NCBI GenBank assembly: GCA_019359035.1
Contig: JAHHIC010000040.1
Location: 84,478 to 148,477 of the forward strand
Origin: Scytonematopsis contorta HA4267-MV1
Lineage (GTDB): Bacteria > Cyanobacteriota > Cyanobacteriia > Cyanobacteriales > Nostocaceae
DNA length: 64,000 bases
Direction: 5' to 3'
Both the position numbers and the translations under genes were made by a program. A model generated the notes under the pieces. The model saw only the letters and a program-made list of their open reading frames with translations. It made no database searches and had not been told where the DNA came from. This document shows positions 27,901 to 37,553 of the stretch, piece after piece (positions within the stretch are counted from its first letter, which is position 1; every line of letters begins with the position of its first letter).

Positions 27901-30731
27901 GTGCTGCTGTAGGCGATGCCAAAGGGGCTGAGTGTGAGGAAGGGGTATCAATAATTGCCCAGCAAGAACACGGTCAAGAAATCCAATCAGCTGTAGCTCA
28001 AGCCCAGGGTCAGATAGCATCTCAACGTCAGGAACATACTAACCAAGTTGCCCAAGAAAAGGAAAAGTCTAATAAGGAAATAACAAAACTCCAATCAGAA
28101 AGCGAGACACAACAAACCCAAGAACGTGCTAAGGCTCACACAGAGGTTAGCCAACAGCGAGAAGCCTGGAATAAAGAGCAAACCACCTTGGTAGAAAAAT
28201 CCCGCAAAGATGGAGATGCTGCTGTTGCCAAAGGTATTAAAGATGTGCAACAGGAGCAAACCCAAGCAGAAACCAAGGCAAATCAGTGTATCGAACAGGG
28301 TAACCAAGAGGCAGAAACAGCTCGTAAAGAAGGTGAGCAACAGGCAGCCGCAGAGAAAAGTAAAGGTGAAAAAGAATCTGGCGGAATTTTTGGCTGGCTT
28401 GCAGATAAAGCACAAGCATTTTTTGATGGTATCAAACAGGCGATTCAAAAAGCCTTTGAGATTGCCCGTGCTGCGGTAAAAGCGGCTATTGACACTGCGA
28501 AGAAATTGGCAACTGCTGTGATTGAAGCCGCACGAAACGCGATTGTTTCCGTTATCAAGGCTGTGGGAGAGGCACTAATTGCCATTGGAGATGTCTTGTT
28601 GGCTGCGTTCCCTGGACTGCGCGATCGCTTCCGCAATGCCATTAAATCAGTAGTGCAAAAAGCCGAAGCTGCCGTTAATTTTCTTGCTAATAAGCTCAAA
28701 CAAGGAGTACAAGCAGCACTAAACTTGCTAGGTAAAGGGTTAAACGCAGCCTTGGGACTGATGGAAAAAGGTATGTTGTTGGCGGTTGATGCTGCCAATG
28801 CGGCGACAAAAAATGCCATTTCCGCAGCTAAGGCAGCAGTGGAAACACTGGGAACCTTTGCAGTCCTTGCCAAAGATATCGCCACGAACCCCGGACAGTG
28901 GTTGAGTAACTTGGGTGCTGGGGCAATGGATGGTATAAAAAATCATCTCTGGACAGCTTTCCAGGCTGCGATTAAAGAATGGTTTAATCAGAAGGTGGAA
29001 CAAGTCTTGGGCTTAGGATTGACAATTTGGAAGGTCTTAAGCCAAGGCGGAATTAATTTAGCCGAAGTTGGCAAGATGGCTTGGGAGGGTATAAAAGCAG
29101 CTATTCCTCCTGCGCTGATTCAGATTTTGATTGAGAAATTGGTGGCGATGATTGTGCCTGCGGCTGGTGCTGTGCTGGCAATTATCGAAGGGTTACAAGC
29201 TGCTTGGGGTACTGCTAGCCGCATACTTCAGGCGATGGAGCGGTTTATGACGTTCCTGAAGGCGGTTAAGTCAGGACAGTCGGGCCCGCAGTTTGGCGCT
29301 TTGCTTGCTGCTGCTGGGGTCGTTTTGGTTGATTTTGTTTCTAATTGGTTGTTGAAGCGTGTGGCGGGTGCGGCGAGTAAGGTTGGTAACAAGATTCGGG
29401 AGATTGCGAAGAGGATTGGGAAGAGACTGAAGAGAACTTTTGTAAAGTTGAAGAAGCGAGTGGGCAACCTGAAAGACAAGTTCTTAGGGAAAAATAAGAT
29501 AAATAAGGGCAAAAAGCAAAAGGCTAGCAAAGAAAAGGAAAAACAGCAACAAATTCAGGAGCGTATCGAAAAAGTTAAGCATGAATTACCCCCAAAAATT
29601 CATAATCTTTTGGCTAAAAAACCATCTAAACTTAGAGTTTTGGGTCAGTTTGCAATCTGGCGTATAGCTTATAAGTTACGTCGCCTTCAATTAGAAGGAA
29701 CAAAAGGTAAATTCAAAATTATTGCCCAAGTTAATCCAACAATTGATTTAGCAGACGGTTGGACGTTTGATGCTTACCAAATCTTCTCTGTTGTAGACAA
29801 AATTGCTTCGGAATACATTGCTGCTGCAGAAGTATCTAAAGAAAATACTTCAATTACACTAGAGGAACCTGCTGAACCAATTTCCCTAGAATCAAGAGAA
29901 TCAGGTATTCCATCTGTCGCTTTGCGTGACCGCCAAGCATATCGAGACAGGGCAAAAAAGACTGAAGAATCTTCTCCAGTAATATCTCAAAGAGGAACTT
30001 CAACAACACACAATGAATCAACAAATCCAAATTTCCTAGATTTAAGAGAGCCAGGAAATGCACTGACCAATTTACGTCATCGCCAAGCATATCTAATTGG
30101 AACAACACACAGTGGGACACCACTAGGATACAAGCATCAACCCGCACCTATTAATAAAACATGGGGAGAAATAGCAGGTTTAGAGTCTTCTAACGGACAC
30201 TATTACCCTACACTCAAAAAAAAGCTTGCTGGTGTAGAAGTGGGTGAAATGTTTACTAAAATCCTGCACGGAAAACCATTACCTGATGATCTCCCACAGG
30301 AACAGAAAGAAGCGATTGGTGAACTATTTGGTTTATGGTATGCCAAAGAACCAAGCCATCCTCGAGGTACACAAGGACACCGTCGTGATTTAGTATACTC
30401 ATTGATGATTACCCAGCTTATGACACCAGAGGAAGGAAAACAACATCTTAATATAAAGCAAGGTATTGATTTGCATCCAGCATCTTTTGGAAAAGTGCAG
30501 GGCGCAGCCAAACGAGTAACCAGTGAAATGGTGGAAGGTAAAGCTCCACCTCGTGAAGGGACAAAGATTCGTGAAAAACGGGACGAACGATATAGACGAG
30601 AAAAAGATACAATTAAGGCTTGGTTTAAAAGCAATGTCAAAGATTTACCTGTTCTAGAAAAGGAACCCACTATTGCTGATGTAGAAACCTTTGTGCGTCA
30701 ACAATTACAAAAATATCTTAAGAGACAGTAG
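24969..30731 (+). CDS. DUF4157 eCIS effector with 42-residue repeats, unknown C-terminal domain
   Basis: The 1920-residue protein starts after a strong AAGGG site. Domains: shared leader (1-65; [33 protein letters not shown]); seven acidic 42-residue repeats (about 80-365; [24 protein letters not shown]); DUF4157 metalloprotease-like module with HELTH at 510-514; Pro/Thr-rich linker (600-900); long Ala/Lys-rich helical region with a hydrophobic segment (about 1110-1500); basic stretch; C-terminal domain (1620-1920) with two LR[DH]RQAY boxes about 47 residues apart. DUF4157 proteins are known companions of eCIS loci. The terminal domain is not recognised and may carry the toxic activity. The next gene is a candidate immunity gene. 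Confidence 0.88.
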   Translation: MSESMFSKKKPAFSALPVQRSTFQPRGWSKPDTGEHSEQQLPDLQTIRDNYAKRPSFINNISVSSPQQVSLSQEEEVQPEEANQEEENLQAKSLGQVQLEEAEEENPEELQAKPLTNIQRQEEANQEEENLQAKSLGQVQLEEAEDENPEGLQAKPLTNIQRQEEANQEDEHLQPKFLGQVQLQEAEEENPEELQAKPLTNIQRQEEANQEEENLQAKSLGQVQLQEAEEENPEGLQAKPLTNIQRQEEVPQEEENLQAKSLGQVQLEEAEEENPEGLQAKPLTNIQRQEEANQEEENLQAKSLGQVQLEEAEEENPEGLQAKPLTNIQRQEEANQEEENLQAKSLGQVQLEEAEEENPEDLQTKLTVGAPGDKYEQEADHMAAKVMAMPEPETPQLIQREMGEEEEVQMKPLAKSITPLIQRKSNKGFSASPNVESNLYASKGSGSPLGDNVRDFMESRFGADFGSVRVHTGSTAVQMNKELGAQAFTHGNDIYYGAGKSPGNNELTAHELTHTIQQTGARKLNNKAINLQLKNRQKENNKSEHKKQANRFNYSSLNKEVLNKNISSFESENNTKFTEESFPTITKLASEKGRKSHTNFHPPQLNKETLLKNKPVVTVNTPKLKIPEIGSKETASFETTPGKNQPQTDITKTPKNLSATQVTPTNTTTTGKQENSPPTAEVLPTPAPLADTTSAPESIGDTAESAAEGDSPQVGDDKELESIATTTEGVELEADDRANAMTSLAEVSDSGGSAAGGGGGGGGAAIADKPVPTVPDVSQAEPSQALAAISQLPPAQLQAGLSSVTTAVGNTVSKEKAELAANVPQMECPSGSPITKEGSTGNPDPAAKTPKPMEKAPQGPAHPVPQPQPLPPLPPPPVQSVPQPQKDPQSIKASLDNLPTRDPGLNVTAGSPPPLELKGDADPQQTQEQKAKLEKSVADSHAQGQQELAQPMGEDEIYPNVPKETLKAEPIGGGAVGGAAVGDAKGAECEEGVSIIAQQEHGQEIQSAVAQAQGQIASQRQEHTNQVAQEKEKSNKEITKLQSESETQQTQERAKAHTEVSQQREAWNKEQTTLVEKSRKDGDAAVAKGIKDVQQEQTQAETKANQCIEQGNQEAETARKEGEQQAAAEKSKGEKESGGIFGWLADKAQAFFDGIKQAIQKAFEIARAAVKAAIDTAKKLATAVIEAARNAIVSVIKAVGEALIAIGDVLLAAFPGLRDRFRNAIKSVVQKAEAAVNFLANKLKQGVQAALNLLGKGLNAALGLMEKGMLLAVDAANAATKNAISAAKAAVETLGTFAVLAKDIATNPGQWLSNLGAGAMDGIKNHLWTAFQAAIKEWFNQKVEQVLGLGLTIWKVLSQGGINLAEVGKMAWEGIKAAIPPALIQILIEKLVAMIVPAAGAVLAIIEGLQAAWGTASRILQAMERFMTFLKAVKSGQSGPQFGALLAAAGVVLVDFVSNWLLKRVAGAASKVGNKIREIAKRIGKRLKRTFVKLKKRVGNLKDKFLGKNKINKGKKQKASKEKEKQQQIQERIEKVKHELPPKIHNLLAKKPSKLRVLGQFAIWRIAYKLRRLQLEGTKGKFKIIAQVNPTIDLADGWTFDAYQIFSVVDKIASEYIAAAEVSKENTSITLEEPAEPISLESRESGIPSVALRDRQAYRDRAKKTEESSPVISQRGTSTTHNESTNPNFLDLREPGNALTNLRHRQAYLIGTTHSGTPLGYKHQPAPINKTWGEIAGLESSNGHYYPTLKKKLAGVEVGEMFTKILHGKPLPDDLPQEQKEAIGELFGLWYAKEPSHPRGTQGHRRDLVYSLMITQLMTPEEGKQHLNIKQGIDLHPASFGKVQGAAKRVTSEMVEGKAPPREGTKIREKRDERYRREKDTIKAWFKSNVKDLPVLEKEPTIADVETFVRQQLQKYLKRQ
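25208..26060 (+). repeat. Seven 126-bp in-frame repeats
   Basis: Seven nearly identical 126-bp units encode [19 protein letters not shown]… followed by …[17 protein letters not shown]. The last units are the most alike, which suggests recent expansion by unequal exchange. The later DUF4157 protein at 31441 has only about two diverged copies. Confidence 0.9.
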
Positions 30732-30753
30732 GTAGCACTTAAAAGGAGATTGT

Positions 30754-31326
30754 ATGAGTCAAGTGAACGGAGAAATACTTGTCTTAGAGGAAGATATTAG
30801 CTACGATGACTTTACGACTTTAGCACAGGGACAAGGTTGGATCAAATACAAGTCATATTTTCCAGATGAAAATAATAAACGCTTTGAGGAAGTATGGACG
30901 ACGCAAGACAAAGCGAATGCTATTCACTATATAGACGATCCGATAAGTGGGACTTGTTTTTTGTGGGTACGTGGGTCAAAAATAAGTGAGCTTTTGTTTG
31001 AGATTGTTAGGCGGCTTCCAGTGTATGAACCTGAAGAACTAATTGAGATGGCGAGTGAAGCAAATGAACACGACGAAGTAGTTGATGCACTGTTTCGCAT
31101 TGCTGTGGGTTTTCCTAACTTCGATCTGAAAGCATTTCACGTGTTTGAAACCTATTTAAGACATCCAAGCCCACTCTTGCGCGAAGCAACAGTTCAGGCA
31201 ATAGCTTATCGATTATGGCCCGAAGGCATCAAACTGCTAGAAAAAGTGGCTCAGGAAGATTTGGATAAAAGCGTGCAGCAATTTGCCCAAAGCATTCTCA
31301 ATGATACCCAGCAAAGAAAAGTTTAA
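30754..31326 (+). CDS. HEAT-like protein, candidate immunity protein for the 1920-aa effector
   Basis: The 190-residue soluble protein has a mixed N-terminal domain (1-85, including GTCFLWVRG) and a C-terminal helical part (90-190) resembling HEAT-type repeats (ELIEMASEANEHDEVVDALFR, HPSPLLREATVQAIAYRL, VQQFAQSIL). It starts 22 bp after the effector with an AAAAGGAG ribosome-binding site, so the two are co-expressed. HEAT-like proteins act as immunity proteins in several toxin systems. The immunity role is inferred from position only. Confidence 0.7.
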   Translation: MSQVNGEILVLEEDISYDDFTTLAQGQGWIKYKSYFPDENNKRFEEVWTTQDKANAIHYIDDPISGTCFLWVRGSKISELLFEIVRRLPVYEPEELIEMASEANEHDEVVDALFRIAVGFPNFDLKAFHVFETYLRHPSPLLREATVQAIAYRLWPEGIKLLEKVAQEDLDKSVQQFAQSILNDTQQRKV

Positions 31327-31440
31327 TGTAACAACTTTTTAAAGTGCGTAATTCAGCTAGTAATATTTTTGTTTTTTAATTCCGTAAATGCATAAATTAA
31401 GACCAAATTATAAGTATTAAATATATCTAAGGAAAAAGTC

Positions 31441-34400
31441 ATGGGCGAAAGTATGTTATCCAAGAAAAAATCAGTGTTTTCTACTTCACCCGATGTGCAA
31501 ACAAGCATTTTCAAACCTCGCGGGTGGAGTAAAGCTGACACCGGAGAACACTCAGAACAGCAACTAACTGACTTACAAAGTATACGCGATAATTACGCCA
31601 AAAGACCTAATTTTATAGATAATATTTCCATAAATTCTCCTCAACAGGTCTTACCATATCAAGAAGACGAAGTTCAGCGTGAAGAAGCAACGCAGGAAGA
31701 ACCTGAAGATTTAGAAACTAAACCTTTACCAAGTATCCAACGAACCGAAACTCCCCAAGAATACGAAAACCTAAAAACCAAGTCGTCAGGGTTAGTTCAA
31801 GGAACTGAAACTCAAGAAGAACCGAAAGATTTACAAACTAAGCCTGTACAAAATATTCAGCGAACCGAAACTCTTCAAGAAGACGAAAACTTACAAATGA
31901 TGTCGTCGGGACAACTTCAAGGTACAGACAGCGAAGAGGAACCTGAAGAAATACAAACTAAACTAACAGTTGGCGACCCAGGAGATAAGTACGAACAAGA
32001 AGCTGAGCAAACGGCATCTCAAGTTATGGCAATGCCAGAACCAGAAACTCCTCAACTAATACAGCGAGAAACAGGGGAAGATGAAGAAATTCAAATGAAA
32101 CCCCTTGCGAAAAGTATTACACCTTTAATACAGCGTAAAAGTAATAAAAGTTTCTCCGCAAGTTCAAATTTGGAGAGTAGCTTAAACGCTTCTAAAGGTA
32201 ATGGTAGCCCCTTATCAGATGATACTCGTGGCTTCATGGAGCCGCGTTTTGGTAGTGACTTTAGCCCAGTCCGCGTGCATACTGACTCCAGCGCAGTACA
32301 AATGAACAAAGATTTGGGAGCCGCTGCGTTTACACATGGCAATGATATTTATTACGGTGCAGGCAAATCTCCTGGTAATAATGAACTGACTGCCCACGAG
32401 CTAACGCACACAATACAACAAACTGGAGGTTTGCGATTAAATAAAGAAGTGCGCCGACAAGCAGACAAACAGGAAGAATTAATCGCTGCAAAACAACTTC
32501 TTATTTCCACATCCTCTGTCATTAGTAATAAGGAACTACGGCAAAAACCTACAGAAGAATTAGAGCAAGTGTCTGAATCTCTTCAACCAAAACAACTGAC
32601 TAATTATCCTTTTTTACAAAATAAAAATTCTATTCAGCAGCAACCATTGCAGGTAAGTTCCGTAAAGCCTCGCATCCAAGGTGGTTGGTTTGATAATCCA
32701 GTAGAACAAATCAAAGGTAAAATTGCCGATTTTGCTCGTCAGGTTCCAGGCTATGGGTTATTAGCATTAATCTTAGGTAAAGACCCAGTTAGTGGTACGC
32801 CTGTTGAACGTAATGCGACTAACTTAATTCGCGGTTTGCTCAGTTTAGTGCCCAATGGCGAAAATATCTTCAATAATTTAGAACAATCTGGTGCTTTACA
32901 ACGGGCTTTTAACTGGTTTAACCAAGAATTTACAAAACTTAACTTGTCTGGGGATGCAATTAAAGGTTTGTTTGCTAAAGCTTTGCAGTCTCTGGGAGCA
33001 GGTGACGTACTTAATCCTTTCGGTGCTTTTGAAAAAATTAAAAACATCTTTACTGAACCGATTGGTCGCATCAAAAACTTTGCCGTTGCTGCTGGTACAA
33101 AGGTAATGGAATTTACCTTTGAGGGTTTTCTGAATATGGCAGGTGGTGCGGGGGCTAAGGTAATGGAAATTATCCGTAGCGCTGGGGGAGTGTTGGCAAA
33201 TATCGTTAAAAATCCAATTGGTTTTGCAGGAAATCTTGTAGCTGGGGTGAAAGGTGGTTTTCAGAAGTTTGCTAATAATATGCCAACCCACCTGAAAAAT
33301 GGTATAACTGGTTGGTTGTTTGGCGCAATGGCTGGTGCGGGTTTGGCGCTTCCGGCACAGTTTGACCTTAAAGGTGTTGTCTCTTTGGTGCTACAAGTAT
33401 TGGGTTTAACCTATAATAAATTCCGAGGTAAGCTAGTACAACTAATTGGTGAACCGCGTGTTAAACGACTCGAACAAACCTTTGAGTTTCTCAAAACAAT
33501 TGTTACTGGTGGGTTAACTGCTGCTTGGCAAAAAATTACTGAGTTTGCGAGTAACTTGCAAGAGATGGTAATTGGTGGTATCCGAGAGTGGGTACAAAAC
33601 AGTATTATTACGGCTGCGATTACCAAGTTGCTTTCGATGTTTAATCCTGCGGGTGCAATTGTGCAAGCGGTGATGGCGATTTATAACACCGTTATGTTCT
33701 TTATCGAACGTGGTCAACAGATTGCTGCGCTGTCTGAAGCTGTGTTTGCTTCGATTGGTAATATTGCTGCGGGTAATGTTGCGGGAGCGGCTAATTATGT
33801 TGAGCAGGCTATGGGGCGATCGCTTCCTGTGATGATTAGTTTCTTGGCGCGGTTGATTGGTTTAGGAGGTATTAGCGAACAGATTAAAAATGTAATTAAG
33901 AAGGTTCAGACACCGATAGAGAATGCCTTAAATAAATTTGCGAACTTTATCGTCACAAAGACAAGAGGATTGTTAGATAATAATAAAGAAAAAGAAAAGG
34001 TTTTAAGTAACAAGGATATAAACAAAATTTTACCAACTAGTAGAAAGGAAGCGGCGCGGCAAAAGCTAGAAAATTTCATGCTTGAAAAAGATAGGGATAT
34101 AAGCAGCTTAACATCATTATTTTCACACATGAAATCTGAATTTAAACTCAGTGATGTTAAACTTGAAAAAAATGGTTCAAAAGGAATAAAAATAGGATAT
34201 TATGCTTCGCCAGCGGTCTATACTTTCCTAGATTATCGAAATACTATTTCAGATAAAAACAAAACTTATTATCAAGAAATAAATAATTCAAAACCTAAGT
34301 TTGAGACTGTAGTGAGTGATGTAGGACTTCCCACATCTCGTAAGATATTAAAAGACCTTTTTGGAAAAAAATGTAATTTAACAAAATCACCATTAAATCC

Positions 34401-35184
34401 AGAAGGAGTTACTGCAGATAGACCACATTTTGTGAAGGCTAAAAAATATACTCCCACGAATGACAGACCTGGGGCTAATGAGAGTTTAGTAGGCGCTTTA
34501 GGTAATAATGAACAGATGATTATGGAAGGTTGCAATACAGTTAAGTATGCAGGTGGACACCTTGTGGGATGGTCTCTGCTTGGAGATGAGGCAAATGAAA
34601 CTTATAATCTTGCTCCACAACAGCTCGCATTAAACTCTCCTGCTTATGAGAATACTTTTGAAACACCTGTTAGAAATGCAAGAGGAGATGTAACAATAGA
34701 AGTGAAGTTAGAGTATGAGGAAAACACATATAAGATAGACCAAGGTACATTACGTCAACGTAATATTATTACAGATTATGAAGAAAAAGTTCCGTGGGTA
34801 ATACAGCTTCCTCGAAGAGTTCCAAGTAGATGGAGTGCTAAAGCATCTTTTGTTTCTGGTGGTAGTTTTGGGGATGGTAGAGCAACAAATAAAGGGGGTA
34901 TTCGTAGAGGTGTATCATTTGATAACACATCTAATAACACTAGCGCTAACAACCCATCTGAATATACAATTTCAAAAATCGATGCCAGTAGTAACAAGCA
35001 TCATTTTGATGTTGAAATAAATGATAACGATTTTTCAGACAAATTACGAAACTTTGCAGCAGATGCAACAGAATTAAATTTTGATGCTAGGCAATATCAA
35101 TCTCCCCAACCAACACTATCACCAAAACCAGGAGGTACAAATCATCCATCCATAACTCAAGCAGATCCAACAGAGACATCTTAA
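31441..35184 (+). CDS. DUF4157 eCIS effector with C-terminal nuclease domain
   Basis: The 1247-residue protein repeats the plan of the gene at 24969: leader (GESMLSKKK, KPRGWSKADTGEHSE, NYAKRPNFI), about two diverged 42-residue repeats (80-170), and DUF4157 with HELTH at 319-323. A helical, partly hydrophobic midsection follows (400-850). The C-terminal domain (about 960-1130) has GGHLVGW with His 1040 and NLAPQ with Asn 1056, the His/Asn pattern of DNA/RNA non-specific beta-beta-alpha-metal endonucleases, where His is the general base and Asn binds metal. A 70-residue Ser/Asn-rich tail follows. The predicted action is nucleic-acid degradation in the target. The downstream YbjN gene could neutralise or chaperone it. 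Confidence 0.88.
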   Translation: MGESMLSKKKSVFSTSPDVQTSIFKPRGWSKADTGEHSEQQLTDLQSIRDNYAKRPNFIDNISINSPQQVLPYQEDEVQREEATQEEPEDLETKPLPSIQRTETPQEYENLKTKSSGLVQGTETQEEPKDLQTKPVQNIQRTETLQEDENLQMMSSGQLQGTDSEEEPEEIQTKLTVGDPGDKYEQEAEQTASQVMAMPEPETPQLIQRETGEDEEIQMKPLAKSITPLIQRKSNKSFSASSNLESSLNASKGNGSPLSDDTRGFMEPRFGSDFSPVRVHTDSSAVQMNKDLGAAAFTHGNDIYYGAGKSPGNNELTAHELTHTIQQTGGLRLNKEVRRQADKQEELIAAKQLLISTSSVISNKELRQKPTEELEQVSESLQPKQLTNYPFLQNKNSIQQQPLQVSSVKPRIQGGWFDNPVEQIKGKIADFARQVPGYGLLALILGKDPVSGTPVERNATNLIRGLLSLVPNGENIFNNLEQSGALQRAFNWFNQEFTKLNLSGDAIKGLFAKALQSLGAGDVLNPFGAFEKIKNIFTEPIGRIKNFAVAAGTKVMEFTFEGFLNMAGGAGAKVMEIIRSAGGVLANIVKNPIGFAGNLVAGVKGGFQKFANNMPTHLKNGITGWLFGAMAGAGLALPAQFDLKGVVSLVLQVLGLTYNKFRGKLVQLIGEPRVKRLEQTFEFLKTIVTGGLTAAWQKITEFASNLQEMVIGGIREWVQNSIITAAITKLLSMFNPAGAIVQAVMAIYNTVMFFIERGQQIAALSEAVFASIGNIAAGNVAGAANYVEQAMGRSLPVMISFLARLIGLGGISEQIKNVIKKVQTPIENALNKFANFIVTKTRGLLDNNKEKEKVLSNKDINKILPTSRKEAARQKLENFMLEKDRDISSLTSLFSHMKSEFKLSDVKLEKNGSKGIKIGYYASPAVYTFLDYRNTISDKNKTYYQEINNSKPKFETVVSDVGLPTSRKILKDLFGKKCNLTKSPLNPEGVTADRPHFVKAKKYTPTNDRPGANESLVGALGNNEQMIMEGCNTVKYAGGHLVGWSLLGDEANETYNLAPQQLALNSPAYENTFETPVRNARGDVTIEVKLEYEENTYKIDQGTLRQRNIITDYEEKVPWVIQLPRRVPSRWSAKASFVSGGSFGDGRATNKGGIRRGVSFDNTSNNTSANNPSEYTISKIDASSNKHHFDVEINDNDFSDKLRNFAADATELNFDARQYQSPQPTLSPKPGGTNHPSITQADPTETS

Positions 35185-35305
35185 AAAATTGGAGATATTG
35201 GCTTAAGTAGTCATGAACAAGCCATCAAACCTTACCAGGTGTTTTTAAAAATCTGATTTTTTAGTTAAAATTAGTCTTTTTTGCACTGAATTAATCAATC
35301 AAAGT

Positions 35306-35812
35306 ATGAATGAAGTTACTCAAATTATAGATGCCAACTTTCAACCGTCTCTGACAGAAAAGTTGATTTTTGAAGAAGTTATAAAATTTTTTAAGCAAGA
35401 GCAATTATCATTTGAACAAATGCGAGGAGTTCCAATTATAAAAATGTCTTTCCAAGGTCATAACGGCATATGGAATTGCTACGCTTCAATTCGAGAAAAT
35501 CAAGAGCAATTTATATTTTACTCTATTTGTCCAGTTAAAGCACCAGAGAATAAATTGGTAGCTGTAGCGGAGTTTTTGATTAGAGCTAATTATGGAATGG
35601 CTATTGGCAATTTTGAATTGAATTTTGATGATGGAGAAATTTGTTTTAAAACCAGTATTGATGTTGAAGGAGATAGGTTAAGTTATGCTTTAATCAAAAA
35701 AATATTCTACACAAATGTGTCAATGATGGATGAATATTTACCAGGCTTTTTATCTGTAATTGATGATAATGTTTTTCCAAAAGATGCGATTACTAAAATA
35801 GAAAATACATAA
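35306..35812 (+). CDS. YbjN-domain protein, candidate immunity/chaperone
   Basis: The 168-residue protein is a single YbjN-like domain: an N-terminal helix (LIFEEVIKFFKQEQLSFEQM), then strands GIWNCYASIRE, QFIFYSICPVKAPENK, a GNFELNFDDGEICFKTS hairpin and a helix ending in MMDEYLPGF. YbjN domains share the fold of type III secretion chaperones. Its close paralogues form the C-terminal domains of the genes at 36173 and 42446. It follows the nuclease effector by about 120 bp. Whether it binds that effector is not known. Confidence 0.72.
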   Translation: MNEVTQIIDANFQPSLTEKLIFEEVIKFFKQEQLSFEQMRGVPIIKMSFQGHNGIWNCYASIRENQEQFIFYSICPVKAPENKLVAVAEFLIRANYGMAIGNFELNFDDGEICFKTSIDVEGDRLSYALIKKIFYTNVSMMDEYLPGFLSVIDDNVFPKDAITKIENT

Positions 35813-35835
35813 ACTTATTATTAGGAGAAATAAAT

Positions 35836-36156
35836 GTGGTTTTTGCAGGTCTTGAGAGCCAAGAATATATTGTGAAGAAAAGCATAGGCGATTTATCAGA
35901 ATCTTATACGCAAATGCTGGAAATTGATGAATATCTCAAAAATTTATATGAAAAACAATTAATTGCTGGATTTGAATACAGAGTGCTTAAAAGTGAGTCA
36001 GATGTTCGTGAGGAAGACTTAGATATTGACGCTATAAAGGAAATTAACCGAGGCACTTTTCCCTGTATCTGGGTTAACATCACATACAAGCCAGATTTTT
36101 TTCAAAAAAACGAACAAATAGCTATTGAGGACAAGTTTACTTTAATTTCACTCTAG
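35836..36156 (+). CDS. Small protein of unknown function (106 aa), multicopy in this island
   Basis: It starts at a GTG preceded by TAGGAGAAA; an overlapping ATG two bases upstream gives only a short frame. The product is acidic and probably alpha/beta (EYIVKKSIGDLSESYTQML, YLKNLYEKQLIAGFEYRV, FPCIWVNITYKPDFF). A partial copy occurs at 42317-42430 and a decayed one at 49925-50179, so the family has been copied repeatedly here. It sits between two YbjN genes behind an effector, which fits an immunity or adaptor role. No family is recognised. Confidence 0.65.
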   Translation: MVFAGLESQEYIVKKSIGDLSESYTQMLEIDEYLKNLYEKQLIAGFEYRVLKSESDVREEDLDIDAIKEINRGTFPCIWVNITYKPDFFQKNEQIAIEDKFTLISL

Positions 36157-36172
36157 ACACCAATTTATAATT

Positions 36173-37378
36173 ATGACTGATACCCAAAATTATCAACTGG
36201 AAACTGAGTTAACATTACGTGACTCAGACCATTCCGGATTAACAATCCATGCGATTAATCTCATCTTAGCAAAACTTAATGATACTCCCAACAGTTGTTG
36301 CCTCACCTTCCAAGTAACCCCAGAACTCTACCACCACATAGGTACAAACGCACTATTCAACCTCAAACCCGAACTACGCAGCGCTCCCACCAACGGAGAA
36401 TTCGACCCCAGCACCAACATTGAAATTACAGCAAGTCTCAAACCCGAACTACTCCCACACCTCACCCCCCACCTTAACGATATACAAACCTACCTAAAAA
36501 ACCTCAGCCAAGAACAACCCGACAACCCACTTTTATTAACAGAAAATTGGTACGCATTACAAGTTAAACAACAACGAGAAGGAACAGAAACAGGTTACCG
36601 CACTTTTTGGGATTATCTTAGCCCCTCACTATTAAACGCTGAAAAAATTGACAGCGAACAAATTAACTCAGCCATATTTAATTTCTTTAAAGATTGGGCA
36701 GATGATAATCTCTCAACAATGGGTACTCAAGCAATTTCTCAAGCGCTCGAAGAAGTAGCTAATAGCTTTGAGGAATGGGTTGACACAAGTTTATCCAGCA
36801 TCAGCGAAGAAACTATTTCTCAAATTCTAGAGCCAATGGTCAAAGCTTTTGAAGAATTGGCAGATGCTACTTATGAAAATGTAGATAGCAAATTTACAAT
36901 TTCTAATACATCAATTCTTCAGTCAATAATTAATTTTTTTACACAAGACGACTGGTCTTTTACCAAAATAAAAGGAGAGCCTGTTTTACAACTTCTTTTT
37001 CAGGGTCAAAATGCTCAATGGACTTGCTACGCTAAAGCCAGAGAAGAACAACAGCAATTTGTATTTTACTCTATTTGTCCTGTGATGGTGCCAGAAAATA
37101 AAATAATTGCGATGGCTGAATTTATCGCTAGAGCTAATTCTGGGATGGTTATTGGTAATTTTGAGCTTGACTTTACTGATGGCGAAATTCGCTACAAAAC
37201 TGGAATTGGTGTTGAAGATGCCAGTCTCAGCTTTGCCTTAATCAAAAATTTAGTTTACACCAACGTCACAATGATGGATGAGTATTTGCCAGGAATTATT
37301 GCTGTAATTAATGGTGATGTGGCACCTGAAAAAGCTATAGCCAAAATTGAATATGTGCCTGAAATTACTGCAATATAA
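36173..37378 (+). CDS. Two-domain protein with C-terminal YbjN domain (copy A)
   Basis: The N-terminal part (1-125) is a conserved alpha/beta domain (LETELTLRDSDHSGLTIHAI, CLTFQVTPELYHHIG). A linker with helical NFFKDWADDNLSTM and SISEETISQILEPM follows (125-245), then a YbjN domain (250-401) homologous to the protein at 35306. It lies 16 bp after the 106-residue gene. The gene at 42446 is nearly identical through residue about 300 and then diverges. No membrane or signal segment is visible. A chaperone/immunity function is inferred from the YbjN domain and position. Confidence 0.72.
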   Translation: MTDTQNYQLETELTLRDSDHSGLTIHAINLILAKLNDTPNSCCLTFQVTPELYHHIGTNALFNLKPELRSAPTNGEFDPSTNIEITASLKPELLPHLTPHLNDIQTYLKNLSQEQPDNPLLLTENWYALQVKQQREGTETGYRTFWDYLSPSLLNAEKIDSEQINSAIFNFFKDWADDNLSTMGTQAISQALEEVANSFEEWVDTSLSSISEETISQILEPMVKAFEELADATYENVDSKFTISNTSILQSIINFFTQDDWSFTKIKGEPVLQLLFQGQNAQWTCYAKAREEQQQFVFYSICPVMVPENKIIAMAEFIARANSGMVIGNFELDFTDGEIRYKTGIGVEDASLSFALIKNLVYTNVTMMDEYLPGIIAVINGDVAPEKAIAKIEYVPEITAI

Positions 37379-37553
37379 ATATTTATTAAAAGTAAATAAA
37401 CTCAGCAACAAGTTAGAAATTTATGGGGAAATTAATCCATATAGTAAATATATAACAAATACCTGCTAACGCTGTAAGTATTTTATGAAGATGATTGGTA
37501 GTTAAACAAACCTCGATGCGGATTGTGTAAATAGTATCTCAAGACGAAAAGTT

